Origin: Bathynomus jamesi | Taxonomy: Eukaryota; Arthropoda; Malacostraca; Isopoda; Cirolanidae | Reading direction: 5' to 3' | Assembly (NCBI GenBank): GCA_023014485.1 | Contig: JAJOZX010000087.1 | Span: 1,621,501-1,685,500, forward strand | DNA length: 64,000 nt | Part shown: positions 1-10,852 of the stretch, one piece after another | Layout: each line of letters opens with the position of its first letter | How positions within the stretch are numbered: position 1 is the stretch's first letter | The notes under the pieces: generated by a model | Told to the model about the DNA's origin: nothing | The model's database searches: none | Seen by the model: only the letters and a program-made list of their open reading frames with translations | Position numbers and translations under genes: made by a program

Positions 1-244
1 TATATACACGATTTAATCCTTATATTTAAATTGAATTGTTGGGAGACTGTATTTCAAAAATAAAAGTTTTTCAGCTTTGTTCCCCTTCAGCTTATTCCTT
101 TTTTTCTTCGCAGATGATCCCTGCTCCACTAAATAATTAATTGTTAACTAGGAACACTTGAGGGAGGATATCCAAGGAGTTTTTTGAACCATTGAGTGAA
201 GGCATGAAGTATGACAGGAACAGCATTTGGCGACGTTTATAGCA

Positions 245-671
245 TTTATGAAAATGAAAATGAAAAGGTTTATTGGCATACTATAGTCCATATGACAAAT
301 ATTATTAATACAATGACAGTTCACATACTTAGGATAAAAATACATACAATTGATTAGAAATAATACAGTAATGTCGGAGTTAAGTGGAGCTACAGACAGA
401 CGTTTTCGTACCAAGAAATCCATATCTTAGAGCAGGGCTTCTCAAACTTATTTCACTTGCGACCTCTTTGGATCAGACAAATTTTTTCGCGACCCTTCAC
501 TCAATGTCATAAAAGCAATAGGTACTAACACTGTATATTTATGAAAAAAAAAATATTTTCAAATGTTTCTGCGACCCCCAATAATATTTACGCGACCCCC
601 TGAGGGGTCGCGACCCCTAGTTTGAGAAGCGTGGTCTTAGAGGATAAACGGCAGGACTCATGGATAGCTTG
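245..671 (-). mobile_element. Probable 3' end of a degraded LINE, split by insertions
   Basis: Read on the minus strand, this stretch follows the LINE body that stops at 18,144 on the other side of the palindromic element. It has a short decayed reading frame, a 3' UTR with an AATAAA signal and a terminal run of TTTTCA units at about 247-270, the microsatellite-like tail common to many non-LTR retrotransposons. A small hAT-like element (433-634) is nested in it. The link to the LINE body is inferred from strand, order and the missing 3' end there. I see nothing recognisable in 1-244. Confidence 0.4.
433..634. mobile_element. Non-autonomous hAT-type MITE, 202 bp
   Basis: The ends are inverted (CAGGGCTTCTCAAACTT at left, AAGTTTGAGAAGC near the right end, read in opposite senses) and the element is bounded by an exact 8-bp duplication TCTTAGAG at 425-432 and 635-642. 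An 8-bp target-site duplication and a CAGGG terminus are typical of hAT elements. There is no coding capacity; mobilisation would need a transposase encoded elsewhere. Confidence 0.85.
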
Positions 672-1171
672 AGTAGTATGGCCGCAAAATGGAAGAGTGC
701 ATATGCAATTGCAATGTTGATCATATGAGTGCCAGTGCCAACCCCCTTCGCCCCTTTTTGCAAGGTGCCCTCCCCAGTGCCTAAAAAAAGGAGGGGGAGG
801 GGAACTCTCCCAGCAAGCTGGGGGAGTCCTCCTAACCTCTTTGGGGGAGAAGTTGGGACGGTCTCACCCCTCAAAGGGGTATACCCAACCTAAGAGAGAG
901 ACAGGAGAAGAGAGAGGAAGAGACCATCCAGCTTCTGCGAGATGCAGAAGCTAAATGAGAGCTCAAGGTAGCAACACTTGACTTAAAACTCAAAATCCGC
1001 CAGTTGGCTTAATCAGCCAGTTGACAGTTGGCTTAGAAGGCATAAATGACCTGTATACTGTATATTAATAACATTCGAACGAATTAAAAGTGCACACAAA
1101 CGCACATACACTCCCCGACTATACGCCCATAGAACCCCTATTATTACACACACTCACACACACACACACAT

Positions 1172-1175
<4 letters not shown>
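672..1175. repeat. Left terminal arm of the palindromic element
   Basis: Inverted counterpart of 16,240-16,421 and 17,813-18,143, where a Tc1 element splits the copy. Shared marks are the AGTAG terminus, a C-rich block (about 740-860), GA-rich sequence near 890, the self-complementary stretch TTCTGCGAGATGCAGAA at about 932-950, and repeats of CAGTTGGCTTA also found in the Polinton terminal repeats at 34.5 and 61.6 kb. Confidence 0.7.
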
Positions 1176-1205
<30 letters not shown>

Positions 1206-1239
1206 CACCTTTGGTTAGGCCTTTGGTCTTTGGTTAGCT

Positions 1240-1511
1240 TCCACCCGAATTGTTCATTCTGACGAAGGTCAAGCTTTTCACTCCACCTTAGACCGACAGT
1301 TTAACGTGGAATCCGAACCACGCCCCATCAGCAGCCCAGCGTCTTAACCACTAGGCCACCGAGGGTACCCATTTATCTACCAACCACTTTCTTTATTGTG
1401 TGGAAGGATGAACAGCTAGGTTTTGCTGCGCGCCGGCTGCCGTTGGGTCTCGAACCCGGGGCCGATGGATTCGTAGTAAGCGACGCTAACCACTACACCA
1501 CCGAGACGCAT
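1240..1511 (-). repeat. tRNA-derived SINE-like sequence with two tRNA-like heads
   Basis: On the minus strand two tRNA-like modules follow one another. About 1,433-1,511 has an A-box-like GGTGTAGTGGTTAGCG and B-box-like GGTTCGAGACC; about 1,300-1,366 has GGCCTAGTGGTTAAGACG and GGTTCGGATTCC. Neither is expected to be a functional tRNA gene, since each lies in repeat DNA between TA tracts. The stretch near 1,260-1,320 resembles the duplicated sequence at 44.6 and 44.95 kb. Confidence 0.55.
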
Positions 1512-1522
1512 ATATATATATA

Positions 1523-1716
1523 TATATATATATATGAAAATTATTTCACGAAAGTAACACTTGAAAATTTTTTATGATGAATAAAACCACGAAGGAAAGG
1601 AAACAGAATGGTGCTCAAGCGCTTTCGTCTAATGGCATCCTCAGTGCTCCTGAGGATGTCATTAGACGAAAGCGCTTGAGCACCATTCTGTGTTTCCTTT
1701 CCTTCGTGGTTTTATT

Positions 1717-1725
<9 letters not shown>
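1523..1725. mobile_element. Head-to-head ends of a Penelope-like element
   Basis: A near-perfect palindrome centred near 1,647 joins two copies of the terminal sequence that also bounds the PLE palindrome at 29,157 and 33,416 (shared GATGAATAAAACCACGAAGG and the CGCTTGAGCAC segment). It lies in TA repeats that carry other insertions. No PLE coding sequence remains here. Confidence 0.6.
1644..1683 (+). ncRNA. Candidate hammerhead ribozyme (PLE-associated)
   Basis: The 40-nt segment folds as a type I hammerhead. Stem I is GTGCTC/GAGCAC with six perfect pairs, followed by CTGAGGA as the conserved CUGANGA core, a short stem II (GTC-ATTA-GAC, with one extra U before it), GAA, then the self-complementary AGCGCTT as a minimal stem III, and CUU as cleavage triplet. 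Hammerheads with tiny stem III are known from Penelope-like elements. The extra U and short stem III make activity uncertain; dimeric action is possible. Confidence 0.55.

Positions 1726-1805
<80 letters not shown>
1721..1805. repeat. (TA)n microsatellite
   Basis: Pure alternating TA over about 80 bases, the insertion site of the adjoining Tc1-like element. Reading frames through it are simple-sequence artefacts. Confidence 0.95.
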
Positions 1806-1808
<3 letters not shown>

Positions 1809-3366
1809 TACCGTGCAAAAGTATGAGACCACTGTTAATCTGATAACTATTAGATAATCTGTCGTATGAAAATTGGTTTTGATACTAAAATACACATTAA
1901 CTAGAACCTCTGGTTCATATTAATGCATAACTAAGTTATTACTTAAGTGTATAAAGTTGTATTAGCTGGATGACCCTCTTGTCTGCATAAATTGGACTTG
2001 AGGGTTGATTTAGTGTATTATTTATAAAGCATGTATTTAAAGATCTAGCGAACTATTGATGATGGATCTGCAGTAAATGCTCCTAAGCTCTTGTTATATC
2101 AGTATTTACAATTAAAAGTATTGACTTATTCACTTAAATTCTGAAAAACAAATTTATCCAAAACGTTTCTCATTATAATCCTAATTCATGCTTTTTTTTT
2201 CTTTTACAGGCTAGAAAAATGACGAAAAGTACAATTTCTGATAAGATTAGATATAAAATAATAGATTTGCATGGTGAGGGACTGAGTCAAAGAAAAATAA
2301 GTGAATCTACAGGTGTTTCCAAAACTGGTGTAAAAACATTCTTGATCGTCCTAGATTAGCGAGGCCTTCTAAGCTTTCTCCATCTGATCTGTACTATCTA
2401 AAGATTACTTCCCTTCGAGATAGACGCAAATCCAGCACTTCACTTGCAGCAGATCTCGAAAAAACAACAGGTGTCTCAGTTGGTCCCTCTACTGTACGAA
2501 GGAAGCTTAACTCAGTACGTCTCAGATGTCCTATACTTGTGTTCCAAAGCATATTTTCTTCTCTTCTCTTTATCTCCATTCCTTAATAGTGGCTTTTTTG
2601 CTGCAACACATCTTTTAAGACCTACTGAGTTAAGCTTCCTTCGTACAGTAGAGGGACCAACTGAGACACCTGTTGTTTTCTTGAGATCTGCTGCAAGTGA
2701 AGTGCTGGATTTGCGGCTGTCTCGAAGGAGAGTAATCTTTAGATATTGTAGATCAGATGGAGAAAGCTTAGAAGGCCTCTCTAATCTGGGACGATCAACT
2801 GGGGGTCCCATTTGATCTCTGATGAGCCAAGATTGTTTTTACACCAGTTTAGGAAAAACCTGTAGATTCACTTATTTTTCTTTGACTCAGTCCCTCACCA
2901 TGCAAATGTACTATTTTATATATAATCTCATCAGCAATTGTACTTTTCGTCATTTCTTAAGCCTGTGAAAGAAAAAAACAGCATGAATTGGGATTATAAT
3001 GAGAAACGTTTTGGATAAATTTGTTTTTCAGAATTTAAGTGAATATGTCAATACTTTTAATTGTAAATACTGATATAACAATAGCTTAGGAGCATTTACT
3101 GCAGATCCATCATTAATAGTTCGCTAGATCTTTAAACACATGCGTTATAAGTAATATAATAAATCAACCCTCAAGTCCAATTTATGCAGACTAGAGGGTC
3201 ATCCAGCTAAGACAACTTTATACACTTCAGTAATAATTTAGTTATACATTAATATGAACCAGAGTTTCTAGTTAATATGTAATTTAGTATCAAAACCAAA
3301 TTTCACACGACAGATTATCTAATAGTTATCAGATTGACAGTGGTCTCATACTTTTGCACGGTACTG
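1806..3366. mobile_element. Foldback Tc1-like element: two transposase 5' halves head to head
   Basis: Terminal inverted repeats CAGTACCGTGCAAAAGTATG and inverse are flanked by TA. The left arm encodes on the plus strand, from about 2,219, the start of a Tc1-type transposase with an HTH segment (motif LSQRKISESTGVSKTG). The right arm encodes the same N-terminal region on the minus strand (up to about 2,811). The catalytic DDE half is absent, so the element is non-autonomous, and the two arms form a near-palindrome. It probably arose from an inverted duplication of a Tc1 5' end. Confidence 0.75.
2512..2811 (-). pseudogene. Tc1-type transposase N-terminal fragment
   Basis: About 99 residues resemble the second half of a bipartite Tc1 DNA-binding domain (region RPSKLSPSDLQYLK, then SSTSLAADLKKTTGVSVGPS and a basic KEKRRKYALEH end). 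The mirror copy runs on the plus strand at 2,370-2,515. There is no DDE/D catalytic domain, so it cannot act as a transposase. It might still bind element ends if expressed. Confidence 0.6.
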
Positions 3367-3372
3367 TATATG

Positions 3373-4176
3373 AGGGGTCCCGCATCTTAAGGTACCTAAG
3401 CGCCAAAATTAAAATTCGCCAGAAATCGCCTCCAAAGTTCAGCAATATTCTGGCAGTAGTATCTCTTTTATTAATTGAGCTGGAACGTTCATTTTTGGCT
3501 AAATAAGAGTTCTAAGTATGCTAATGAAGATGTTGAGTTTTTGGAATAGATTTTCATATTTTATATTTTATATATATATATTTTTTTATTTTTTTATTTT
3601 CTTATTATGCCGAACTTTGGGTGTGATTTCTGGCACAGAATGATTCCATTGATTTTTCATCACTATCACTAGCACGGTGAGACTTTGCTGCACACGTTGA
3701 TAATAGTTAGAAGCCGGGTGAATAGAATAATCCAAGCAATATTCAGCAATATGAGCACGAACACAGGACGCCTGCCAACAGCAAAGCGAGTCTTAAGGTA
3801 CTGGCGAGATGTTTGTGTCGTGTCCCTCTCGGCGCGTGGAGCGGGTGGCCAATCAGAAAGCAGAGCGGCGTGGTTGCCATGTTTTCATTGGCTCGCGCTC
3901 CTCCTGCTGTTCCCACCACGCAGAGACCGAGCGACCCAGAGACCAGTTGAACGGAATATTGGGGCCTTAAGACGCGTATCACATCTGGGCGGCAGAGCCC
4001 AGCTGGCGATAGAGGTGAAAAAAGTAGTTTGCTTCATAAGGTTTTCAACCATACTTCTAGTGTCGTAAGGTCATTATAACCCAAACCACGCGATAGAGGA
4101 AGGGTGAAATTAGTGATATCCATCAAAAACACGTTTTCGCCTGTGGTGGCGCTTAGGTACCTTAAGACGCGCGACT

Positions 4177-4179
<3 letters not shown>
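3373..4179. mobile_element. Non-autonomous DNA transposon with TIRs, about 807 bp
   Basis: The ends are inverted copies, with CTTAAGGTACCTAAGCGCC at 3,390-3,408 and GGCGCTTAGGTACCTTAAG at about 4,148-4,166, bounded outward by AGGGGTC/AGGAGTC. A 127-residue frame inside shows no transposase features. Flanks are TA-rich, so the target-site duplication cannot be defined. The superfamily is not recognised. Confidence 0.6.

Positions 4180-4240
<61 letters not shown>
4180..4240. repeat. (TA)n microsatellite
   Basis: Pure TA tract separating two DNA transposons. Confidence 0.95.
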
Positions 4241-4241
<1 letters not shown>

Positions 4242-4267
4242 TGCAAAGCCCCAATAGCAAACTACAT

Positions 4268-5646
4268 AAAGGGTTCCAAAAAACCTTAGCCTCCCACCCC
4301 ATTTGCAGCTTACATGTTTACTTATATCGAAATAGTTTTTAGTGATTATAAAAATATATAAAATTCTTTATTTATTGCAGGTATTAAAATTACTCTAGCT
4401 GATAAAGTGATAATATAATGGCTTCTCAATTAATTGGTGATTCGGAGAGGCAACGTGTGATAGATCGCATACGAGCAATAACATTTCTGGAAGCTCGTGA
4501 AGCTGGAGCCACCTTTATAACACGTTCATGGGTTGCCAAAAAGTTGCGAAGAAGTGAGGACTTCGTTAAAAGAAATTGGAATAAAATTTGGATGAATGTG
4601 AAATGGATACAGCCAAATCTGGACGCCCAAATTTGCCACTCTCTCAGGAAACAAAGGACATCATTGAAAGCGGTACGCGTAAGCGGAAAAACAGCTGTGC
4701 TAAACTTTCTAGAGAGATCAAAGTGTTGAGAGGAAAGATCGTTAGTGGTGAGATCATTCGACTATGCTGTCATAGGCAAGGTTTAAAGCCTTGGCATGAA
4801 CTTCCAAAGCCAAGAAAAACTCAACTTAACATCGATGACAGAATGTGGTTTTCCCATTATCTTGAAGATTGGGATGTGGATGATTTCATGCATTTAGCTG
4901 TCTCCGATGAATTTTTTGTTTACGTAACACGTCGGCCTAACTACCAAAATGATTGAGTGTGGGCTACAACACCAGATGAAATCGATGACAATGAACATTA
5001 TCACGAATTATTAAAAGGTCCAGACTGTGTTGGTGTGTTTGTTTTGTTCACTGCAAAGAAGCTCATGTGGGTGCTGAAGCCAAATGGTCAGAGTTGTGGT
5101 GGACAGTATTTTCGTGATATTATTCTATCCCAGTATGTCATTCCTTTTCTAAGAAACCCAAACAATGTTATGGATGTCGATCAGGTCACACTTCTGCACG
5201 ATAAGGCCCCCTGCTTTAAGGCATTAGCCACTCAACAGTTGTTGCGGAACCATGAGATCGATTTCTTTGGAAATGAAGAATGGCCAGGAAATTCTCCTGA
5301 CCTGAACGTCTGTGAACACATTGGATCAGTTATAAAGGACAAGGTTGAATGTCTCTTGTTTCAAGAACCTGCAGCAAATCGATTTTCGAAGGATACAATG
5401 ACGCAACACATTGAAACTGTTTTAGCAAATTTGCGTAACGATCAAGATCTATTCACGTCGCTTTTGGCAAGCTACCCAAAGCGAATTCAGGCTGTCTTGG
5501 AAGCCAATGGCGGGAACACCAAGTTTTAATTGTTTCTCATTAAATGCAGGATTAAATTCTCTTTTGTAAGGTATGTTTAATTTTACTGTACCTCTAATGG
5601 TTTAGGCCATGGGCCGGGGAGGGGCTAAGGTTTATTGGAGCCCCGT
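4268..5646 (+). mobile_element. Tc1/IS630-type transposon with broken transposase
   Basis: Ends share an imperfect inverted repeat around AAACCTTAGCC (left near 4,280) and GGGGCTAAGGTTTATTGG (right near 5,620). The single gene inside (4,418-5,529) is a decayed transposase. The insertion lies in the left arm of the palindromic element and is absent from the right arm. Confidence 0.65.
4418..5529 (+). pseudogene. Tc1/mariner-like DDE transposase, frameshifted
   Basis: An N-terminal HTH-like region (IGDSERQRVIDRIRA..., about residues 6-50) is followed by a frame change near 4,590 and an in-frame TGA at about 4,954. The catalytic core is still visible in order: SDEFFVYV (first acidic residue), LLHDKAPCF (second), and NSPDLNVCEHIG (third), the last matching the SPDLNPIE block of Tc1/IS630 enzymes. 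The total is about 365 codons, a normal length. Two breaks make it non-functional as written. It would have catalysed cut-and-paste transposition at TA sites. Confidence 0.75.
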
Positions 5647-8136
5647 ACTAGCACAACCAACACACAAAAAACCCACCACATACCACATCACCACCAATCG
5701 TCTAAGTATAGACTTTTAGGAGCTCATCCCATCAACATCACATGGTGAGATGAGGGCTACAACCAATCGTCTAAGTATAGACTTTTAGGAGCTCATCCCA
5801 TCAACAACACGTAACCGATATGAGGTCTACAACCAAGCGTCGAAACTTAGACGATTGGTGGTGAAGCAATATTAGACAACCACCACCACTATACTTACCA
5901 GCTCCTGGTAGACCGATAAGATCTCTAAATACGACCTGAAAGACAAAGCTATTAAACATAAACAAATACGTTCATGAGACCAAGGTGTAGACCGAAAAGT
6001 CTCAAAAAAGAGTCAACGCCAATAGTTTTTCTATTAAGCAGCTTCTCAAGGTACAATATCACCAGCCCAATTTTACATTTGGTAGGCGATCTTTTAAACA
6101 AAAAAACGAATAAGATAAACTAAGTTTAATAAAAAAACAAATTTTCGCCATAATACACAATTTTATCCTTAAACTATAACATAAAAAGCATTAATATGAT
6201 TTTTAAAACAAAATAGAAATTAAATTAGAGGTAAGGGTAACTTATTCATTTTTCCTCTTTTACTTGCAGCCCTGCCGCAACATTGCTGCATTATTTTTAA
6301 TATAATTTAAAACCAGCATTCACGATTATATTAAATCTTACTGTTCAAGATATCAAGAAATAATGATGCAAAATTATTTTAAAAGGTATAGATTCTTCGA
6401 AGTATCTTAGACATTGGTGCAAAAAATATTAATATAACTAGATTTTAAGTTTTAGTTGGTCATGCAAAATAAATATCGTTTTCTACGAGTATTTATAAAA
6501 AATGGAATTTATGGTATAACTTATTTAATTGCACCTACTGCAATTCATTAAATGGATTTAATATGATTTACTCTAAATAATTTCTCTCTTCAACATTACT
6601 GCATTATATTTAATGTAATTTGAAACCAGCTTTTGGAACATATTACATTTTACTATTCACGGATATATATATTATATATATATAGTGCTTGACCAAGTAG
6701 AAAACATGAGTATACTAACATGAAGATCTACTAAGACCTTTTTCATCGAACAGTTAAACGAATACATTCATTTCACCTGTTCAGTCTCTATTGTTTAAGG
6801 GTATAAGGTTTAAAATTGAGTGTCAAACGCGGATATTTTTAGCCTTAAATGTATTCCTGTGGCATGCCCAATAAATATCGTTTTCTATGCGTATTTATAA
6901 AAAGTGGAATTTATGGTATAACTTATTTAATTGCACCTTATATAATTTAATAAATGGATTTAATATGAGTTACTCTAAATAATTTCTCTCTTCAACATTA
7001 CTTCGGGATAACTATCGCCAGAATACCCATAGAGTATTTGAACATCTTGTTCCTCAAGCTTCGCACGGTTCAATATAGCCTATAAAGTCGCAAAGGAGGA
7101 AGTGCTAGGGCGTCTTTCAGTATTCGCCACATTTTCCTTCTTTACCGAATACCATTTCATAAACGTCGAACACGCAATATCAAAGGTAGCCATCACTATT
7201 TTTCGTCTACGTGAGAAAATACACGTCTGAGATCCAAGGCTTGCAGCAGTCACCTGAGCACACAGGGTAGAGATATGCCCAGGTAGTAGCAGGAAACACG
7301 TGACCTTTGATCGCTCATACAGGGGCGGAGTTTAGGGCTTTTCTTTTCCATACGCTACTATTTAATTATTTGGAGAGATGTTACCCACTGAAGTTTAATT
7401 GACTTAGAAACAAAGACTTAAACTTTTACTCCTTAATGTATGTGGGAGGGGGTCAATTAAATATATGAAATAACTTTGCCTACCATACCAAATAAACTTT
7501 AAATATATATAGTAGTGTATTCAAGGCTTTAATTAGAAGTCGCTGTACCGCTTAGAAGATTAATCCTTAAATTAAAATCTTACAACAATAAAGGAAATAT
7601 ACCGAACATTTTCTGGCGGATAGGCACCAATGTGTGTGTCTATTATTGATTCTGATGGAGTTAACCATGATTTGTCGGTGTTTACATTCGCGGTTCGCCC
7701 CCTGCCATCCCACCACAATGCGCCTCAGTCAGTGTCTCTCAGCGCTACCAAAGACAATATTAGCAACAATGTTAGCAGAGGGACGGTTACAACAATGCTT
7801 TCACCAGGAATTGAAATTAGAGAGGGCGTTCGAATTTTTAATGGGGATGGGGTGAGGGCTCAGGGTTGAGACCGTGAGGGAAAAGGTAGACTTTATGGCA
7901 CCATAGTAAAAAACTGGAAAGTATATATATATATATATATATATATTATATTATATATATATATATATATATATGACTACAAGATTCGGTGTCAGACTGC
8001 GCTATTTATTTAATGTGTATATATTTAATGGAAAAGTGGTGCTCTCCGTATAATTAACTTCAAATGTATCCCTATATATCTATCCATCTAACTGTCTATC
8101 TATCTATCTGCCTTTCTATCCATTTATCTATCTATC

Positions 8137-8165
<29 letters not shown>
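5647..8165. repeat. Left inner arm of the palindromic element
   Basis: Inverted match to 13,320-16,190. Landmarks are a roughly 75-bp tandem repeat at 5,693-5,845 (unit contains CGTCTAAGTATAGACTTTTA), AT-rich blocks near 6,285, 6,590 and 6,980 that share a motif with TTAATATGATTTACTC, the accessory-gene relic and its GC-box promoter (7,005-7,340), a minus-strand stretch at 7,400-7,447 encoding LPHTLRSKSLSLCF, which matches the Polinton 250-aa protein, and a (TA)n tract at 7,921-7,972. No intact gene. Confidence 0.65.
7005..7193 (-). pseudogene. Relic 5' end of Polinton accessory gene, left arm
   Basis: The minus-strand sequence from 7,193 matches the start of the gene at 56,701. It opens with the same ATGGCTACCTTT and keeps alignable sequence for about 60 codons (the GATGTTCAAATACTCTA segment corresponds to codons near 42-48), with indels that break the frame. 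The upstream 130 bp, including CTACTATCTGGG-like and CTCCGCCC motifs, is also conserved with the 56.5 kb promoter. It mirrors 14,663-14,856. Confidence 0.65.
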
Positions 8166-8168
<3 letters not shown>

Positions 8169-8174
8169 TATAAT

Positions 8175-9250
8175 ACGTAAAGAACGACGCTTGTATAGGA
8201 GAATATTCCGCGCAAGATGAGAGAGAGAGAACGAAACAAATGAAAAAATGAGGTAACCACCCGGTAATCGAACCCAGGATCTTCCGATTGCAGGTCAGAT
8301 ATGATAACCATTACACCACGGGCCTCACTCAATCAAATGCCGTAATTCCTCTACATACGCGCAGAAACCAATGCCCCAAGGGGGCACCTCCCGCATGCTG
8401 TACATTATATACATTTAAACTGCAAACACGCAGTATAATTAACGTAAAGAACGACGCTTGTATAGGAGAATATTCCGCGCAAGATGAGAGAGAGAGAACG
8501 AAACAAATGAAAAAATGAGGTAACCACCCGGGAATCGAACCCGGGATCTTCCGATTGCCGGTCAGATATGATAACCATTACACGACGGGCCTCACTCAAT
8601 CAAATGCCGTAATTCCTCTACATACGCGCAGAAACCAATGCCCCAAGGGGGCACCTCCCGCATGCCGTACATTATATACATTTAAACTGCAAACACGCAG
8701 TATAATTAACGTAAAGAACGACGCTTGTATAGGAGAATATTCCGCCTCAAGATGAGAGAGAGAGAACGAAACAAATGAAAAAATGAGGTATGTGATTGAG
8801 TGAGGCCCGTGGTGTAATGGTTATCATATCTGACCGGCAATCGGAAGATCCCGGGTTCGATTCCCGGGTGGTTACCTCATTTTTTAATTTGTTTCGTTCT
8901 CTCTCTCTCATCTTGCGCGGAATATTCTCCTATACAAGCGTCGTTCTTTACGTTAATTATACTGCGTGTTTGCAGTTTAAATGTATATAATGTACGGCAT
9001 GCGAGGGGTGCCCCCTTGGGGCATTGGTTTCTGCGCGTATGTAGAGGAATTACGGCATTTGATTGAGTGAGGCCCGTGGTGTAATGGTTATCACATCTGA
9101 CCGGCAATCGGAAGGTCCCGGGTTCGATTCCCGGGTGGGTACCTCATTTTTTCATTTGTTTTCGTTCTCTCTCTCTCATCTTGCGAGGAATATTCTCCTA
9201 TACAAGCGTCGTTCTTTACGTTAATTATACTGCGTGGTTGCAGTTTAAAT
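8175..9250. repeat. Tandem and inverted array of a tRNA-derived SINE, 267-bp period
   Basis: Units on the minus strand start at 8,175, 8,442 and 8,709 (third truncated), then the array flips and plus-strand units begin at about 8,794 and 9,061, all with a 267-bp period. Each holds a tRNA-like head of about 75 nt (A-box GTGGTGTAATGGTTATCA, B-box GGGTTCGATTCCC), a (GA)n stretch and a tail ending GCAGTTTAAATGTATATA that runs into TA repeats. The anticodon-loop position reads GGC, but the base before it is C instead of the invariant U, so I do not call functional tRNA genes. Confidence 0.8.
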
Positions 9251-9251
9251 G

Positions 9252-9288
<37 letters not shown>

Positions 9289-9291
<3 letters not shown>

Positions 9292-9514
9292 GGTGAACCA
9301 AATGTAGGTGGACAGTAAATGATAACGTTTATTTTGAGAATACATATTTAATTTTTTTGTATACGATAATACAAAATAAAATTTAAATAAATTTAGTTAT
9401 AGTATTTAATATAATATAACACAAACACCATAGTTATAATGAACACCATAGTTATAATATAATATAACACAAACCGTATTCAACCTACTGTCCACCTACT
9501 TTTGGTTCACCGTG
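9289..9514. mobile_element. MITE with 28-bp TIRs, Tc1/mariner type
   Basis: The left end GGTGAACCAAATGTAGGTGG matches the inverse of the right end (CCACCTACTTTTGGTTCACC), both abutting TA. About 226 bp, AT-rich and non-coding, with an internal duplication of AACACCATAGTTATAAT near 9,425-9,455. Confidence 0.75.
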
Positions 9515-9544
9515 TATATATATATATATATAATATATATTGGC

Positions 9545-9720
9545 CATGTGCGATGAAGAACGCAAGATAGCAACTCGCTCCTCCATCAAGCCAGTCCTTG
9601 GAGCAGGGACCACCAGCTTGACCTTTGTGTGAAGAGAGACTGACCCAGAGGGGGACACTAACAAAATGTACAAATGGTCAGAAGACAACAATATGACATT
9701 TAACACCGAGAAATTTCAGT
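9545..9720 (+). mobile_element. LINE relic (RT C-terminal region)
   Basis: A short fragment related to the LINE at 42-44 kb: it shares TGGTCAGAAGACAACAATATG and AACACCGAGAAATTTCAG with the RT region at 43,500-43,540. It is mirrored on the minus strand at 13,100-13,270, so it was present before the two arms separated. Confidence 0.55.
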
Positions 9721-10431
9721 AGTGAAGCGTTTATTTCAAAAGCACAGCGGTAAAAATAAGACTCTTACATAATAATTGAACAAGAGAACACTGTGTTGGT
9801 CGCAGAGGGTCATGAAAAGAGATAATTACTTGAGAGAGTAGTCAAATTGCTGTTACTAAGTTTCAGGATAAGTCTTTCCATTCTACAAATAAGTTGTACC
9901 CTTCAGGAGGTTTCTTATTGCCACTGAGGATGTTCAGAGAAAATGATGTATGAAGATAGGTAATAAAAATAAATAAACGAGATTTGTCTGCTTCCTCACC
10001 CCTTTAGGAATTGAAGATATCACACTTCCTTAATGGTCTTAAATAATATACTATTGCATTCAGTATACTTTTGGCTTCATTTTTTGGGCATAAGGGGAAA
10101 ATGCATTGTCACAGCGATAAGATGCCTCAGTTGGTACTGTATTCTGACAACCTAGAGCATTATTAGGAAGAAGTATAATAAACACTAAATTGGATTTGTT
10201 AATAGTAGTGTTGTATGCCCTCATCAAACCTGGACCAGGTTGTCTGCATAACAGGTGAAGTGATTTATGAACTGTTGAAAACCGTCCTACTTTTGACCCC
10301 TCTGCAGCACCCCGCCTTATTCGGGTAATTTGATGTAAGAAAAAGTTGCTTTCTAGACAAGGGACTTTGAACAACACCCTTGCCGGATGAGTACTGAACA
10401 ACACGATAGTCGAATCTGCGCAGGACAAACA

Positions 10432-10477
<46 letters not shown>

Positions 10478-10852
10478 AGTGCATTAGTATTATTATTATT
10501 TTGACCCTTTACTTGCCTACGTCCCTATTTTGGGTGGGCTTTGCCCCTTCGCAGTTAGCTTTGAGTTGTTCAGCAGCTTCTGGTCTGCTAAATTGCACTA
10601 TGGTTGCCTCCAGTGTGCTACGTTTAGTTGTGTTTGTGACAATACGCTGATTTAGAATATGGCTGTATGTTTGATTTGGTGTTAGCACTTCTTTAAATTA
10701 ATCTGACTGAGTAATATGGCATTGACGGAGTGCGTTTAGAAAAATAGTTGCCAGATTCTCCACATGTAGTTATTGCAGAGTCATTAATTAGATCGAATAC
10801 GTTATCAAATAGGTAATTCCAATTAACTTAGTATATACGATATGCTCTAGGG
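9721..10852. other. Unassigned spacer with a (GA)n tract
   Basis: Central non-mirrored part of the palindromic element. It holds a (GA)n run at 10,434-10,474 and a 122-codon minus-strand frame (10,060-10,428) with no recognisable domain. I see no convincing gene. Confidence 0.5.

Noticed and set aside
1574..1843. Open frames through (TA)n tracts, for example poly-Tyr/Ile proteins here and at 4,034-4,289, 12,186-12,380 and 13,681-13,953
   Set aside because: Translation of simple repeats in any frame; no coding signal.
3685..4068. 127-codon frame inside the TIR element
   Set aside because: No domain, low-complexity Arg/Ala content and inverted-repeat overlap; probably chance.
5690..5850. CRISPR-like direct repeats
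   Set aside because: Two copies of a 75-bp unit with no regular spacers, in a eukaryotic transposon; ordinary tandem duplication.
8250..9145. Functional tRNA genes
   Set aside because: A and B boxes are present, but the heads are repeat units with SINE tails, and the base before the putative GGC anticodon is C, not U.
10060..10428. 122-codon minus-strand frame
   Set aside because: No motif or start context; lies in relic DNA with no conservation to the mirrored arm.
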